Shown one piece after another: positions 22,713-34,500 of a DNA stretch of 64,000 bases (the first letter of the stretch is position 1; each line of letters starts with the position of its first letter). The position numbers were made by a program, and so were the translations under genes. Source of the stretch: Filobasidium wieringae (lineage: Eukaryota; Basidiomycota; Tremellomycetes; Filobasidiales; Filobasidiaceae); assembly GCA_001600055.1 (NCBI GenBank), contig BCIV01000005.1, forward strand, positions 124,001 through 188,000. Direction: 5' to 3'. The notes beneath the pieces are model-generated. The model was not told the origin of the DNA, searched no databases, and was given only the letters and a program-made list of their open reading frames with translations.

Positions 22713-23756
22713 CTATCGTTTCGTTTCCGTACTGGTAGCAGTAGACCCATGTGTCCTCTTGTTTCCGCCCTGTTGGTTCTGGTCTTCAGCGCTCTCGGGC
22801 AATTTCCTCTTGTTATTCGATTGCTTCTCGTTCGGCTTCGGAGTGGTCTCACTTCCGAACCCGTAACCCACTGCCGCCTGAACTAGTTTAGAGAGCGACG
22901 GTGATGGTCCACGTTGCCGAGTCTCTTCCTTCTCCTTTGACTGAGGAGTGACTCTAGGGGAAACATTGACCACTTTCCCGAATTCGAACCGAGGTGAGAA
23001 GGTCGTAGTGGTCGAATCGGTAGAAGTATTCCCACTCGATCCTTTCATCGGTGTCGTCTGAGCGATCGCTTCCGTTACAGCAGGCGCAGGAGGGAGAATA
23101 GGAGGAACGACCTCGTGTTCGAAAGTCTCCGGTAGAGTTCCACTGTTCCTCTCCGGTTGACTAGATCCTTGGGATTGCGATCCCGTCTGACCCGAACTGG
23201 CGGTCGTATCAGCTAATCCCGGGATCTGTTGAGTTCCAGGTCTGGATGACGAGGTAGTTGAGATATCGGCTGGGACAGTGCCAGAAGAGTGATGAGTGTT
23301 CCCGCTTGGTGAAGGTGATCGGACTAGTGATTTGATGAAAGCGTCTTCTTCTGCTTCAGAAAGATGAGCGGCATGTGGTCGATGAGGTGCAGCAGTCGAG
23401 GTCGAAGTGGAAGCAGCTCTAGCTGGACCGTCCGCCATCAGCGTTTCTATTCCAATCATGATCTCACGATCAGTTGAACACGAAATTGACCGAGTCTCGA
23501 GAACGCTTACCGAACCCCTTATCCCGCCCAAACCATCTCCCCGACTCGTCCTTCCACGTCTTCAGGTCCTTGGTCAATACCGATCGAGTTGACGAGATGT
23601 GCGAGTCTACGAGATGCGTTCCGAGTAGCTGCTTTGAAGGGAAAGTTTCCCTGCACCATTCCCAGCTAGAAGAACGAGCGGTAGGTTGTTAGGTGAGTGT
23701 ATAGGTTTGCCTGCTATGAGCTGTACATACCGGCAAGAATGGATCGATGCTGACAT
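22713..23756 (-). CDS. Hypothetical protein with short N-terminal domain and disordered tail, 304 aa
   Basis: Not recognised. Exons 23756-23731, 23665-23511 and 23446-22713 total 915 nt, all with canonical introns. Residues 1-65 look folded (SIHSCRWEWCRETFPSKQ, LLGTHLVDSHISSTRSVL, TWKDESGRWFGRDKG) and are rich in Trp and His. Residues 80-304 are Ser/Thr/Pro-rich and disordered, ending in a basic, nuclear-signal-like stretch (SNNKRKLPES, GGNKRTHG). A nuclear or DNA/RNA-associated protein is possible, but that is inference only. The start is divergent from UTP13, 574 bp away. Confidence 0.7.
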
Positions 23757-24330
23757 TGAATAGTTCACTGTCAAAGCGTAGTCAAGATAGGCGGGGTGTG
23801 CAAATATGCAACAATGTAATACGAGGGTGAAGACCGGGCGAGTAGCTAGAAGATCACAACCACCAGGTGGTTCAAGTATCGATCTATCAATCAACGGGAA
23901 ATGATTACACGTCGCGCGTGAAATCGTTCTTATCAGACATCGTAGGTTTTTAACCCCATCCAGGCCCTGTCACGTGTTCCCCCCCTGTACAGTAGCAGGA
24001 GGGTCAGTACAAAGGCGTCCCCTCGCAGGGAACACAAGGTGAACACTCTCAGGTAAACAGGTCATCTCTGGTGTCTTTCCCAAAGTCGGCTCGAATAGGT
24101 AGATCAGGTGCTCGTGGAGATGTGCCATCGACGTGTGCGGAGTTCGTTCAGGGAGACACGTGACCAACATCGATGAAGGCGACTTGTATATAACTCTTCT
24201 GATCATCCAAGAAGGCGACGTTTTTGTTGAGGAAATCAGTAATTTCATTCTCATTTGACGTTTCAATCGATTCTTACGCTCAGAATCTGGAATCTGGACT
24301 TGTGATCTGGATGATACGACAATAATAACG
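23757..24330. promoter_or_regulatory. Divergent intergenic region upstream of UTP13
   Basis: 574 bp between two divergent start codons. It contains CACGTG at about 23972 (E-box type) and a CACGTGAC at about 24159. No ORF with support. Confidence 0.45.
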
Positions 24331-27300
24331 ATGACTGACTTACTAAAGACATCGTAGGTTCTCTCCGCCTAATTGATAGCTTCCTAGACCACTGACTTTT
24401 GCCCGCGTGCGACGTCTAATAGGTTCAGACCTTCACCCCGTTCACTTTATCCTAATTACACTGGTGGACCGGTTGGAATCACTAGGGATGGAAGATGGAT
24501 CGCCACTACTTTGGGTGATGAGAGCGATTCAGTGCTCATTAGTCGAGTTCGGGATGGACTAGGTGTGGCAAGGATCAAGGGAGTGAGTCGAGGCGGTGCT
24601 TTGAACTTTGCTTGCAGTGGCTGATCACTTGTCCGCACTCGAATTCGATGCTTCTCTAGGATGGGAGTTCAATAACAGCCATGACCATCTCATACCATAC
24701 CTCCCCTCCTACCATAATCACAGCTCATCAATCCCTTTCCATCCGATACTATCCCCTTCCTCCTTTCTGCAAACATCGATCACAAGAGGACGACGACAAC
24801 GATGAAGAAGATGACGAGGAAGATTTCATCCCTACCGACAACGGTCAAACAAAACTAGGAAAACCTAAACTTCCCTACCTCTCTTATAACCGTCAATTAA
24901 CGAAGAACCAAACCCATTCCGCTCCCATCCTCGTCCTATCTCTTTCCCCTACCATCCCCTCCTCTTCAACTTCCGGACCTTCGTCGTCGAAAGCAATCTT
25001 CGACTCCGCTGCAGAGGAACAAGAGAAGACTCTCTTAGCGACCGGATCGAGCGATGGAGTCGTCAAAGTCTGGGACGTCATTGGAGGATTCGTCACCCAT
25101 GTGTATAAAGGGCATGGAGGAGGAGTGTCCGCTCTGAGTTGGAGGTTCTTATCCCCTCAAGGCGAGATCAGGGAAGACGAAGAAGAACAGACTGGAGGAT
25201 ATATGAACGCCCCTTCTTCGAGTTCCCGAGGCATTTCAGAGGGAGGAAAGGTGATGCAGTTGATAACGGGATCGGTGGATACTAGAATAAGAATCTTCGA
25301 CCTCCTCTCCCGAGACCCCGCTTCCAAACCCATTCATGTGCTTGAAGGACATGTGAGCGTGGTCAGGGGGATCGATGTGGATCTTACTTCCGAACAAGGA
25401 GAAAGGGGAAGATGGATGATCACCGCCGGAAGAGATCGGGTGGTCTTTTTATGGGATTTCGCTTCCCCCGTTCAAGGAGGAAAGAAGATATCCAACGGGG
25501 GAAAGAAATCTCATGGAAATATTGTTGGAGGCGCACCCAGGGTGGTACAGACCACCATGACCAACGAGTTGATCGAATCCGTCGGGTTCGTTTCTCTTCC
25601 CTCTTCAAGTGTCCTCCGGGGTTCAGAGGAAGGACGACGAGCAGCGTTGGTAGCTTTCACTGGGGGTGAGAAGGGGGTGGTCAGGGTATGGGATGTTCAG
25701 AGAGGTGCGGAGTTGGGCAGGATGGACGGGCCTGGTGGATTAGGAGAGGACGAGGATGAGGAGGATGAGGACGAGGTGGAGGAGAGGGGAATCAGGGAGG
25801 TTTTGTGAGTCGATTAGTGTGTGCGTTCGGAGCGCTGTGACAGGGTCATGAACTTTTCGTGGTGTAATTGTGGCTTACAGGTACAATCGGTCGACGGGAT
25901 CGCTGGTATCCATCCACCACGATCAGAACATTCTCCTTACTTCTCTCGAAACCAAAAAGATCACAAGACAGATCATCGGGTTCAACGACGAGATCATCGA
26001 TTGTGCTTATCTAGGACCGAACGATTCTACCATCGCTCTTGCCACCAACTCTTCGCTCATCAGGATATACGACGCCAAGACCTTAGACGCTAGGTTGGTC
26101 CCTGGTCATACGGACGTCGTACTCTGTCTAGACGTCAGTGCGGATGGGAACTGGTTGATCTCCGGTTCAAAGGACAACACCGTCCGTGTTTGGGGAAAGA
26201 CGAGTATTCAGGGCGACTGGAAATGTTTAGCCATTGCTGAGGGACATGCGGAATCGATCGGAGCGGTAGCCGTCTCGAGGAAAGAGATGGCAGGGAGAGG
26301 AAGGTTCTTGTTCTCCGCCTCTCAGGATAAGACCGTCAAGATGTGGGACCTGTCCATGATCTCCACGAACCCAGAGGAATACCCTAAATCCCCGATCAAG
26401 TTGAAGAGTTTGACGACGATGAAGATTCATGAGAAGGATATCAACAGCTTGGACGTCGCACCCAACGATGGCTACCTCGTCTCCGGTTCTCAGGATAAAT
26501 CGATCAAGGTCTTTTCCGTCGACTTTACCGAGGGGAAGCAGAAGCCCGGACAAGATGGGACTGGTTATAGCGGAGCTTCGGGAGCTATTCGATTACTAGG
26601 AACTTGCACGGGTCATCGAAGAGGAGTATGGGCGGTCAAGTTTAGTCCCACTGATAAGGTCATCGCTAGTTGCGGTGGAGATCGGGTAGCGAGACTTTGG
26701 TCACTGGATGACTTTACTTGTGTCAAGGCAAGTCCAAACCGGTCATCGCAAGTTTCGGCTCCTAACGGTAGAAACATTTGTAGACGCTTGAGGGTCACAC
26801 GAACTCTGTGCTTCGAGTCGACTTCATGTCGAAAGGACAGCAGCTTGTGACTACGGCATCGGATGGTCTAGTCAAAATCTGGAACCTGCGAGACGAGGAG
26901 TGTATCAAGACATTGGACGGACACGTCGATAAAGTTAGTCTGCATTTGATGAGAAACATTGCCATATAGATACTGACCAGACTTACGACTCTAGGTATGG
27001 ACGTTGGCCATCTCGAAGGATGAGAAAACAATTCTATCTGGAGGAGCTGACAGTGTGTTGAACATGTGGGAGGACTGTACCGCGGAAGTCGCAGCAGAGG
27101 CGATCCAGAAGCGTGAAGGCGAAGTTGCTCTGTAAGTCACTCAGTTGGAGTCAATCACCTTCCTACCGTGTCGCTAAATGAGCTCGATTCCACTCAGTGA
27201 GCAAGACTACTCGTCATACCTGGCACTAAAGGATTACCGACGAGCGATCCAACTGGCATTGGCAATGGCTCAACCTAGGCGTCTGCTGAACCTATTCGAA

Positions 27301-27936
27301 AAAGTCTCGAACAATCGACCACGACTAGCGGACGAGGCACCAAGTACGGGCCAATTGGCGGATATGCAGAGCATGACTGGACTGGCAGCTGTTGACGAGG
27401 TGTTGAGAACGCTTTCCGCAAAAGATCTCGTCAGACTTCTCAAATATGTTCGAGACTGGAATTCTCGAGCGAACACTAGCGGTACTGCCCAAAGGGTATT
27501 GGGAGCTATTCTACGTGGAAGAAAAGGAGAGGATCTTAGGGAATGTTTCGAGAAGGCTAGACGATCGATGGTCAAAGCAACGACGGAAGATGACGAGGAT
27601 GATGAGCCCGAAGCTCCTGCCCAGGAAGATCAGAAGAAGCGAAAACCAACGCGAGCTGTAGAAGAGCTCCTGTCCTTACAGGATTGGCTGGATGGTATTG
27701 TACCATACACCGAGAGGCACCTCCAGAGACTCGACCGGGCTCTTGTGGATACCTTCATGTTGGATTACGTGCTGGGAGAGATGGATGGTGGAATCTTAGA
27801 CGGAATCGAAGAGATTGAGGAGGAAGGCGAGACTGGGAGGGATGCCATGGAAGGTCTTGTTGATATGCTGGTGGATGAGCTGGACGGGGATGACAGCGAG
27901 AGCCTACCAAGTATACCTGAGATGGAAATGGAGTGA
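24331..27936 (+). CDS. UTP13: UTP13, WD-repeat subunit of the SSU processome (UTP-B)
   Basis: Exons 24331-24353, 24423-24582, 24660-25804, 25881-26727, 26784-26933, 26995-27131 and 27198-27936; 3,201 nt, 1,066 aa. The N-terminus has YTGGPVGITRDGRWIATTLGD and HQSLSIRYYPLP, both typical of Utp13/TBL3. Two seven-bladed WD propellers follow (ATGSSDGVVKVWD, TGSVDTRIRIFD, ISGSKDNTVRVWG, SASQDKTVKMWDLS, VSGSQDKSIKVFS, ASCGGDRVARLW, TASDGLVKIWNLRDEEC). The Utp13 C-terminal helical domain follows (RLLNLFEKV, EELLSLQDWLDGIVPYTERH). Utp13 belongs to UTP-B with Pwp2, Utp12, Utp6, Utp18 and Utp21 and is needed for 18S rRNA. The intron at 26728 has a GCAAGT donor, confirmed by the protein (CVK/TLEGHTNSV). 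It is longer than the yeast protein, partly through acidic inserts. Confidence 0.93.
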
Positions 27937-28018
27937 TAGGAGCGTTGAAACGAAGCATCATGTATTATCGTCATTATACATTATAAGGGTTCTGTCTAAT
28001 CTTGATCGTTATGTAGGA

Positions 28019-29194
28019 CTATGCAATATCTGTTCTATCTATTCCCTCTCGAATCCGCTTCATCTGCTCGAAAAGAGCATCATGCTTAGCCTCCTCAACC
28101 GCACGAGCTTGTCGTTCAATGTCCTCCGTGGTTATCTGGCGATCCCCATTCTCGATCACCCATTCTGCGGCAGAGGACAGATTGCTTCGACCTAGACTTC
28201 TTTGCGATGCGGTTTCGTCGTCTTCGTCATCTGTTATAAGGGGTAACACCAACCGATATCTGTACCCGTATAGAGACGCTCAATCAGATCTATCAAATAG
28301 ATTAAGCGGCCTTGGTACTTACGCATCCTTTCCGTTTAGGTAGAACCGATACAATCTCTTCTCCCTGAAGAAGCCGATCGACTCGTATAAAGCGAGTGAT
28401 GCTAGATTATCAAATTCTGTCTCTAAGACGACCTAAAAACTGAACATCTCAGTACAGAAATCGTCTATGACTGAAGGAATGCCGTACCTCATGCGCTCCG
28501 TGCTCTTTCATAGAGTCGATAGCTAAAGCTACGAGCTTTCGAGCTGGTATCGTCAATCCCGTCAGCAACGCTTCCCAACGTGTATCGTAAGGGCCAGGCT
28601 GACCTATCCCCTTCCGTCTCCAAGCTCTCTGCACACTGAGCATAGCAATATAACCTCGACTTCTCTTGCCTCGATGCGTTTCTTGCTTGCATACGACACA
28701 AGCTATTGGTTTTCGGAATGTCCGAGAACGATCTTCCTCAGTCGGAAATGCCTACGAGATGGAATACAATTAGGTCGAAGTGCCTCGTTCGAATCGGATA
28801 GATCTGTACCAAAAACGATAGATGAGGCCTGTGCATTTCAGTTCAGCAATCGCGTAAGGTTCACAGAGCTCGTAGGTCGCTCACCAGTCTTGCAGGAAAT
28901 ACCGGAAGGTATAGACTGTATGTCGGGAATCAGCATAGCTAAATGGCACCTGAACTTCCAGACTGACTGTTATATCTGGTGACAAGAACATATATAAGTT
29001 CATCTATGGTTCCAACATTACAATTCGATTACTCACGGCTCGCTGAGCTCTTGGTCGACTAAAGACATCATCGCCTGCAAGTCCCTCTCTTCTCCCTCAT
29101 ACCCATCGTATATCACGTCATTTCGCGAATCGCCATTGCTGCTTTGCGGCCGTCTTCCGATCTGAGCAGGAGGACCTGTCACCACGCTCAGCAT
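28019..29194 (-). CDS. N-alpha-acetyltransferase NatC catalytic subunit, NAA30/Mak3
   Basis: ATG at 29194, stop TAG at 28021-28019, about six exons. GNAT core in order: [12 protein letters not shown] then [32 protein letters not shown], the acetyl-CoA loop [61 protein letters not shown] and RLVLPL. RGYIAML, VVLETE and YLNG.DA are diagnostic of Naa30. NatC acetylates N-termini of the type Met-Leu, Met-Ile or Met-Phe at the ribosome, with Naa35 and Naa38. A GTCAGC...CCAG intron follows RRKGIG, and its removal restores the conserved GIGARKLV spacing. The C-terminal 70 residues form a lineage-specific acidic and helical extension. Confidence 0.9.
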
Positions 29195-29456
29195 TGTATT
29201 GATATTGAGGGTAGAGGTTTCTATCTATGTCAAATGCGGATGGGAACGACAACTAAGTCGTGCTTTTCTGGACATTCATAACACCGGAAGCAAATCGGGT
29301 CGAGATTACTTCGAGCAGTTACTTATAGAAGAGGTATATTGGATGGTCTATACAACTGCATACATTGACCTACGGTGGCTATCCTGGCGACTCATCCTTA
29401 CCGTAGCATTCTGCTGTATCAACAGCTCATGCATACTCGTCTAAGCGCAGTCAAGA

Positions 29457-30870
29457 TCAGTCTTCATGATTCCGTATCTCGGTATGATTAATCCACATAC
29501 CATCAATGTCCTGTCCAGGATCATCATCCTCACTCCCGCTAGCATCATCATCGCTGCCCATATACTCATCGTCTTCTCCTACATCATCTTCCCCTTCAGC
29601 ATCCTCATCCCCCTCTCCACCCGCCGCAGAAGCGTTGGACTGGGTTTGACTGAAACTGAGCGTCTTTTGTCCAACAGAAGGGGAGAAATTGGGTGTCGAT
29701 GGGGATTCAGCGAAGGTTGCTGATTGTTGCAGTGGATGCGGATTGGCTTTTCGATCATTTTGTCGGATATCAGTATACAGAAACCTTTGCAAGGAGACTT
29801 CTGGAAGCGAACCTGATGTAGCTTTATGTTTCTTGGCTAGTCCAGGCTTGACGACAGGAGAATTGCTCTATCACAGACGGATGACATATCAACACCTATC
29901 TGAGTAACCTCAATGAGAAGGAGATGACTTACCCTCTTCGTACTACCACCGGCAGCCTTACTCGCTGCGAAGGTATTTCCTGTGAGTACTGTCGGGCTGA
30001 TCCCGGATGGACATGACATGGCACTTACGTCTTCCAGGACCCCGACTACCCTTTCCAGAACCAATCGATCCCGCAACGGAACCAGGAGTACTCGTATCGC
30101 TCCCTGCATCTGATTCATTATCCACATACATCGACGACTTTTCTGATCCCGCACTGCAAGTAGATCAATATGGTCTAATTCAGTTGACAAGAGCTGTGGC
30201 ATACAGATAGAGCGACAGGTTACGGACCGAGCTTTGCTTTTATCGTTCGTCGATGCTCTAGCTGTTCTCCGTTGACTACCGTTCAGACCAAGACAACCCG
30301 CTAGATGTGGTGCATATCGGTTCGAGGCGATCTATCGTCGGACTCATTAGCTTGCATCTCCTGTATCAGGATGAAAGCGACCAACCTGTCTTCCGCAGTC
30401 TAAACAAGGGAAATAGATCGTCCCGTTCTTCGTGACGTTCCCTTGGACTCCGTTATTCTCTGCACCCAGTTGAGGGGTAGAGGATCTAGATTTGTTCCCG
30501 TTCGATGGTTGAGGATGTGTTCCCGCCGTCAAGGTGGATGAGCTCGAATTGCTCGAAATGATAGCAGAGGGAGGTGGGAGCTGGGACTTCCCTCTGCATC
30601 TATGTACATCAATGCATTAAGTCTGTGGAAAAGATAGAGATTGATCGATCAATTTGACTTACAAGGTTCCACACCGGTGACATATCATTCGACTAAGTTT
30701 GACTTCTCTATGTCCCCCAAGAGCTATCGTCATGGCAATATCGCAAATCATAGCTTCCAGTATCGTCTCGCTCTGTGGTCAAGATCGCATGATATCATTT
30801 GGTTTCTTGACAGCACAAGGGTGTCTCTTACTATTTGAGCGACCTGCGCCTCTTCATCGTTTGAAAGCAT
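29457..30870 (-). CDS. SGF11: SGF11, SAGA deubiquitinase-module subunit (zinc finger)
   Basis: ATG at 30870 and stop at 29459-29457, with at least six exons. The N-terminal helix (LEAMICDIAMTIALGGHREV) is the part of Sgf11 that packs on Sgf73/Sus1/Ubp8. The zinc finger is FPCLDCGRQ/VASNRYAPHLAGCLG, split by an intron; it fits the Sgf11/ATXN7L3 CX2C...HX3C finger, which contacts the nucleosome acidic patch. After it come a Ser-rich disordered region and a strongly acidic tail (EGDEDAEGEDDVGEDDEYMG). At around 300 residues it is longer than yeast Sgf11 (about 99) and closer to ATXN7L3. It also carries a CHRCGTLCRG segment before the finger that may bind a second metal. Confidence 0.85.
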
Positions 30871-31522
30871 GATATCAATCGCTTGTACTCGATCGTAATT
30901 CGTTGTTTCTGCTCAGTTATCCCCCGTCTCTATACGATATAATCGTCTATGTCTATCAAGCTGTATGTTCAGGTGCTCAAGTGTGGCATAGCTCGCTGAG
31001 CATCTAGCAGCTCCTCTGAACTACATCTTCAAGCACAATACGACATCTCGTACTAACCGGCGGCCGGCGACTATCGCTCGGTCAATTTATTGCATCCGCT
31101 CTTCCCATCAAACTCCGGATCATGACAACTCATGATATAATCAAACATCATGCACGACAAATGTACTACGTATTACAAATATTGACGGGCGTACTAGAGC
31201 CATGCTGCGAGGAAGAGACCCTTGTTGGCGAGAGTACCGAGAGATTGGAGACGATGTGAGAATACATTTACACATTTACAGGAGTGACCAGAGAGAAGGG
31301 TGATTGTTGCGAGAGATTAATAGATCCCCTGGGAAAAGATCCACCGAGAGATCGTGAGAATACTTGGATAGTGGGGCATAAGCATCCATTATGGTGTCGT
31401 AACCGTGATGTTCCGTGGGTGTTCGTTGTGGTAGTCTAGATCTACGATCGCGTCACTGATCAATACCGGTTCCTCTCGGCCGGACCACACAAAAATGTGT
31501 ACTCACTGTTTTGTCCTGTACT
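30871..31522. other. Intergenic between SGF11 and NOT1
   Basis: About 650 bp, holding the SGF11 promoter and the NOT1 3'UTR. It is AT-richer than the flanks. No RNA gene or repeat is recognisable. Confidence 0.5.
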
Positions 31523-34500
31523 TCATTGGCCATAACACCTCTGGAAGATGGCGAGCAACTCAGGCTCGGCGCGAACCCAAGGGAATTCCCAGAAAGCTAG
31601 TTTCTCGTTGTGCAAGAGTTCCCCGAAAGCCATCGTAAGACCCCATGGGTGAGGACGCTGGGCGAGAACACGCTCGAGCAGGACACGAGTGATGCGTTCA
31701 GGAACGTCGCCGTTTTTGGGAGCAGTGGAGAAGAGATGAAGGATGTAGAGCATGAAGAATAAGGTGTGAGCATTAGGGTATCGGAGTTGGTTGACGATGG
31801 AATTGATGAAGTGGTGTTGACCTGAACAAAAACTGGGAATTAGTCGATGGCTCTACTGGAACTCAGATATGAGTGTCAAACTCACCTTCGCCGTCGAGAC
31901 TGGCAATCAAACTGGTCAACAACCCGACCTCTGGTCCTTGAGGATCGAAAGTAACACGTCCATTCCTCTCAATCGACCTGTTGACGGCCGAAGATCCGAG
32001 GTACAAGCTCAAGGAGTATAGCAGGGTCACGTTGTACTTGACCGAAGGAGCACCGTCTTCTCCAGTGATGGAGATGGCAATGCGGTTCCTAAGCTCAGGT
32101 ACAAGAGCCGCCGCATTGGGAGTCTCGTCCGCAATGTAACGATCTACCGCCTGCCTGACCTTGGCGTCATCCAAGAATCGAACGTAGTCGGTTCTGATCT
32201 CAGGAACCTGGTTGAATTCTGGCAGAGGAGGGACTTCAGAAAGACTGTTGACGTCTAGACGCAAAGTGACTCCTCGAGGGAAAGCGCAGAGAACGACGTT
32301 GCGTAGCTGAATGCAGTGAGGTGGAATAGCAGCGCAAAGTCCAATATAGTGCTCGACGAGGAACTCGGGGAAGTCTTTCAGGATGACCAACAAGATCCTC
32401 AGAGCACCCTTGAACAGGATTCGAGAGGCTTGATGGAAGCTAGCCGCTTCGAGGAATGGGTTCAGGAACTTGAACAAAGCCATCAAGACTCGGTAAAAGT
32501 CGGTCCAGCCCTATAGTAAGATATATTAGGCTCGAGATCGTTCAGATCGCGATCATTCATTACTCACCTCCTTGTTGTTGCCACCGAGGAGTCGAGGCAT
32601 GAAGTAACGATGAGAGATCAGTGCGATCCAGCTGTAAGAAAAGGCTGGAGCGATAGTCGGTTGAATGCTACCGAGGTGGTTGCTAATGAGACACAACGAA
32701 AGACGTATCAGAAAATAGAAAGCAAGTGATCTTATCGAAATACTTACGCAAAGGTCTGCAGGCATCCGTAATAAGCCTCAGGAAAGGAGGACTGGATGAC
32801 TTGTAGATCACACAACAAGCTCGAGAAGAACCTGAAATACGGCCTTTGCTCAAAGTTGGCGCCCAACTCTTCATGGTCTCGTACAAGAGACAAGGCGGCA
32901 ATGGTGATGATCTTGGCAAAGTAGAGAGTCTTTGCGGAATCGCTCGAGACCCCGTGAGTGTCGGAGTAGTTCTTGAGCAACAAGGCAATCAATCTCGACA
33001 ATGCATCCACTCCGTGGAACATCTGAGGGGATCCACTGGCTTTGTGCTTGGTGTACATGTCGATAGCCAAAGCGATACTGTTCCTGTAAAAAGCGGAAGA
33101 GATCTCCTCGCCTTTCAAGATTCCTTGTTTTTGCAACCGGTTGACAAAGGGCACGAAAGTAGTCTCGACCGGAAGAGGAGAAGTGAACAAGCGAACCCAT
33201 TCAAGGAAATAGATGCTCAGAGTAGCTCGTAGATCTGGGTCGATGCTTTGGCTTCCAGGAGGACCCTGGCTTCGAGGACCCTCCTGAGGGCCGTCCGAAT
33301 TCTCACTTGAAGAGCTCGAATACTGGTTGTGCCTCTTTTGTAAATCTTCCAGCAGATGATCGACGCTGTATGAGGGCAATGTTTAGCGATGGACTGTTCA
33401 TAATCATGCAGTAGCAGATACTCACGAAGGTGTACCTCTACGGTTTGCAGCGGCCCTTCCGAGAGCTTCAATGGAAGCATTGAATTGGCTTCGAGAAGCA
33501 CAAGAGTTCGGTCCGATGACGGCTTCCGAGATGAGCATCGCAGCGAAAGCGACGACTGTCTGCGAGAACTCCCTGTAAATCATCTTGCAGAGCTGAGCAT
33601 CGAACTCGGGCACGTTGATTAAGCCAGCCCTGATAAGAGTCACAGTGACCGCTACGTTGAATTTACGCTAGATCGATGAACCCATTGGTTAGACATATTT
33701 GTAAGGCGCACGATGGATGAACACTCACAACGTCCTCAGCGTAAATCAGCCACTGGGTGACTTCTTTCGCTACCTTGGCGAATAAGTCGCACAAACGCTG
33801 CAAGATGCTGACCCAAACTTCTCGAGACAGATTGTTGCTACTCTTGTAGAGTAGTTGGACAACCTTCTGCGAGAACGACAACGCGGTCTGGTCTGCATAA
33901 GCGGATTGCGTCGCGATGACCGGGATCTGCCTAATGATCATCTTGATGTCGTGATGCAGAGGCAACTGGGCGAGAGAGTCGAGATCCGATTGATGCAAGA
34001 GCTTGTCTAACTCGGCAACCAATTCCTGGAACTTCTCCAAGCTTTGAGCGACAGTCAACTTGGTTGTCATGATGGAAGACTCGACGACTTCGCCGAGAGG
34101 GATAGCAGTGGCATCGTTGGCCCTCATACCGTTACGATTGGTTTCAGGGGCAGTAGCAAGCTGCATTCCGGCGGCACCTGCAGGCTGACCGTACTCGGCT
34201 TCGTGATGGCTGACAGAGGCAGCAAACCTCGACTGATCACCAAAGTCCTCGTAAACCCGCAATTGGATGCTTTGCAGACCGTGTGGGATAAGACGCAAGC
34301 TTTCAGGAAGAGCAGATCTCGAGACAATGTTGCTGAAAGACGAGGGATCCATGAACATCTGGCCGGCTTCCCGGTGTTTCCTGCGGGTGGCGTAAGCAGG
34401 CGTGAGATTCACATCGATGTCCTTCACGGCTTTCTCTTGCGCAGCAGTCTTGATGATGTTGCAGGCCACGTCCAGGTTGTCTTGCACAATCCCGATGATC

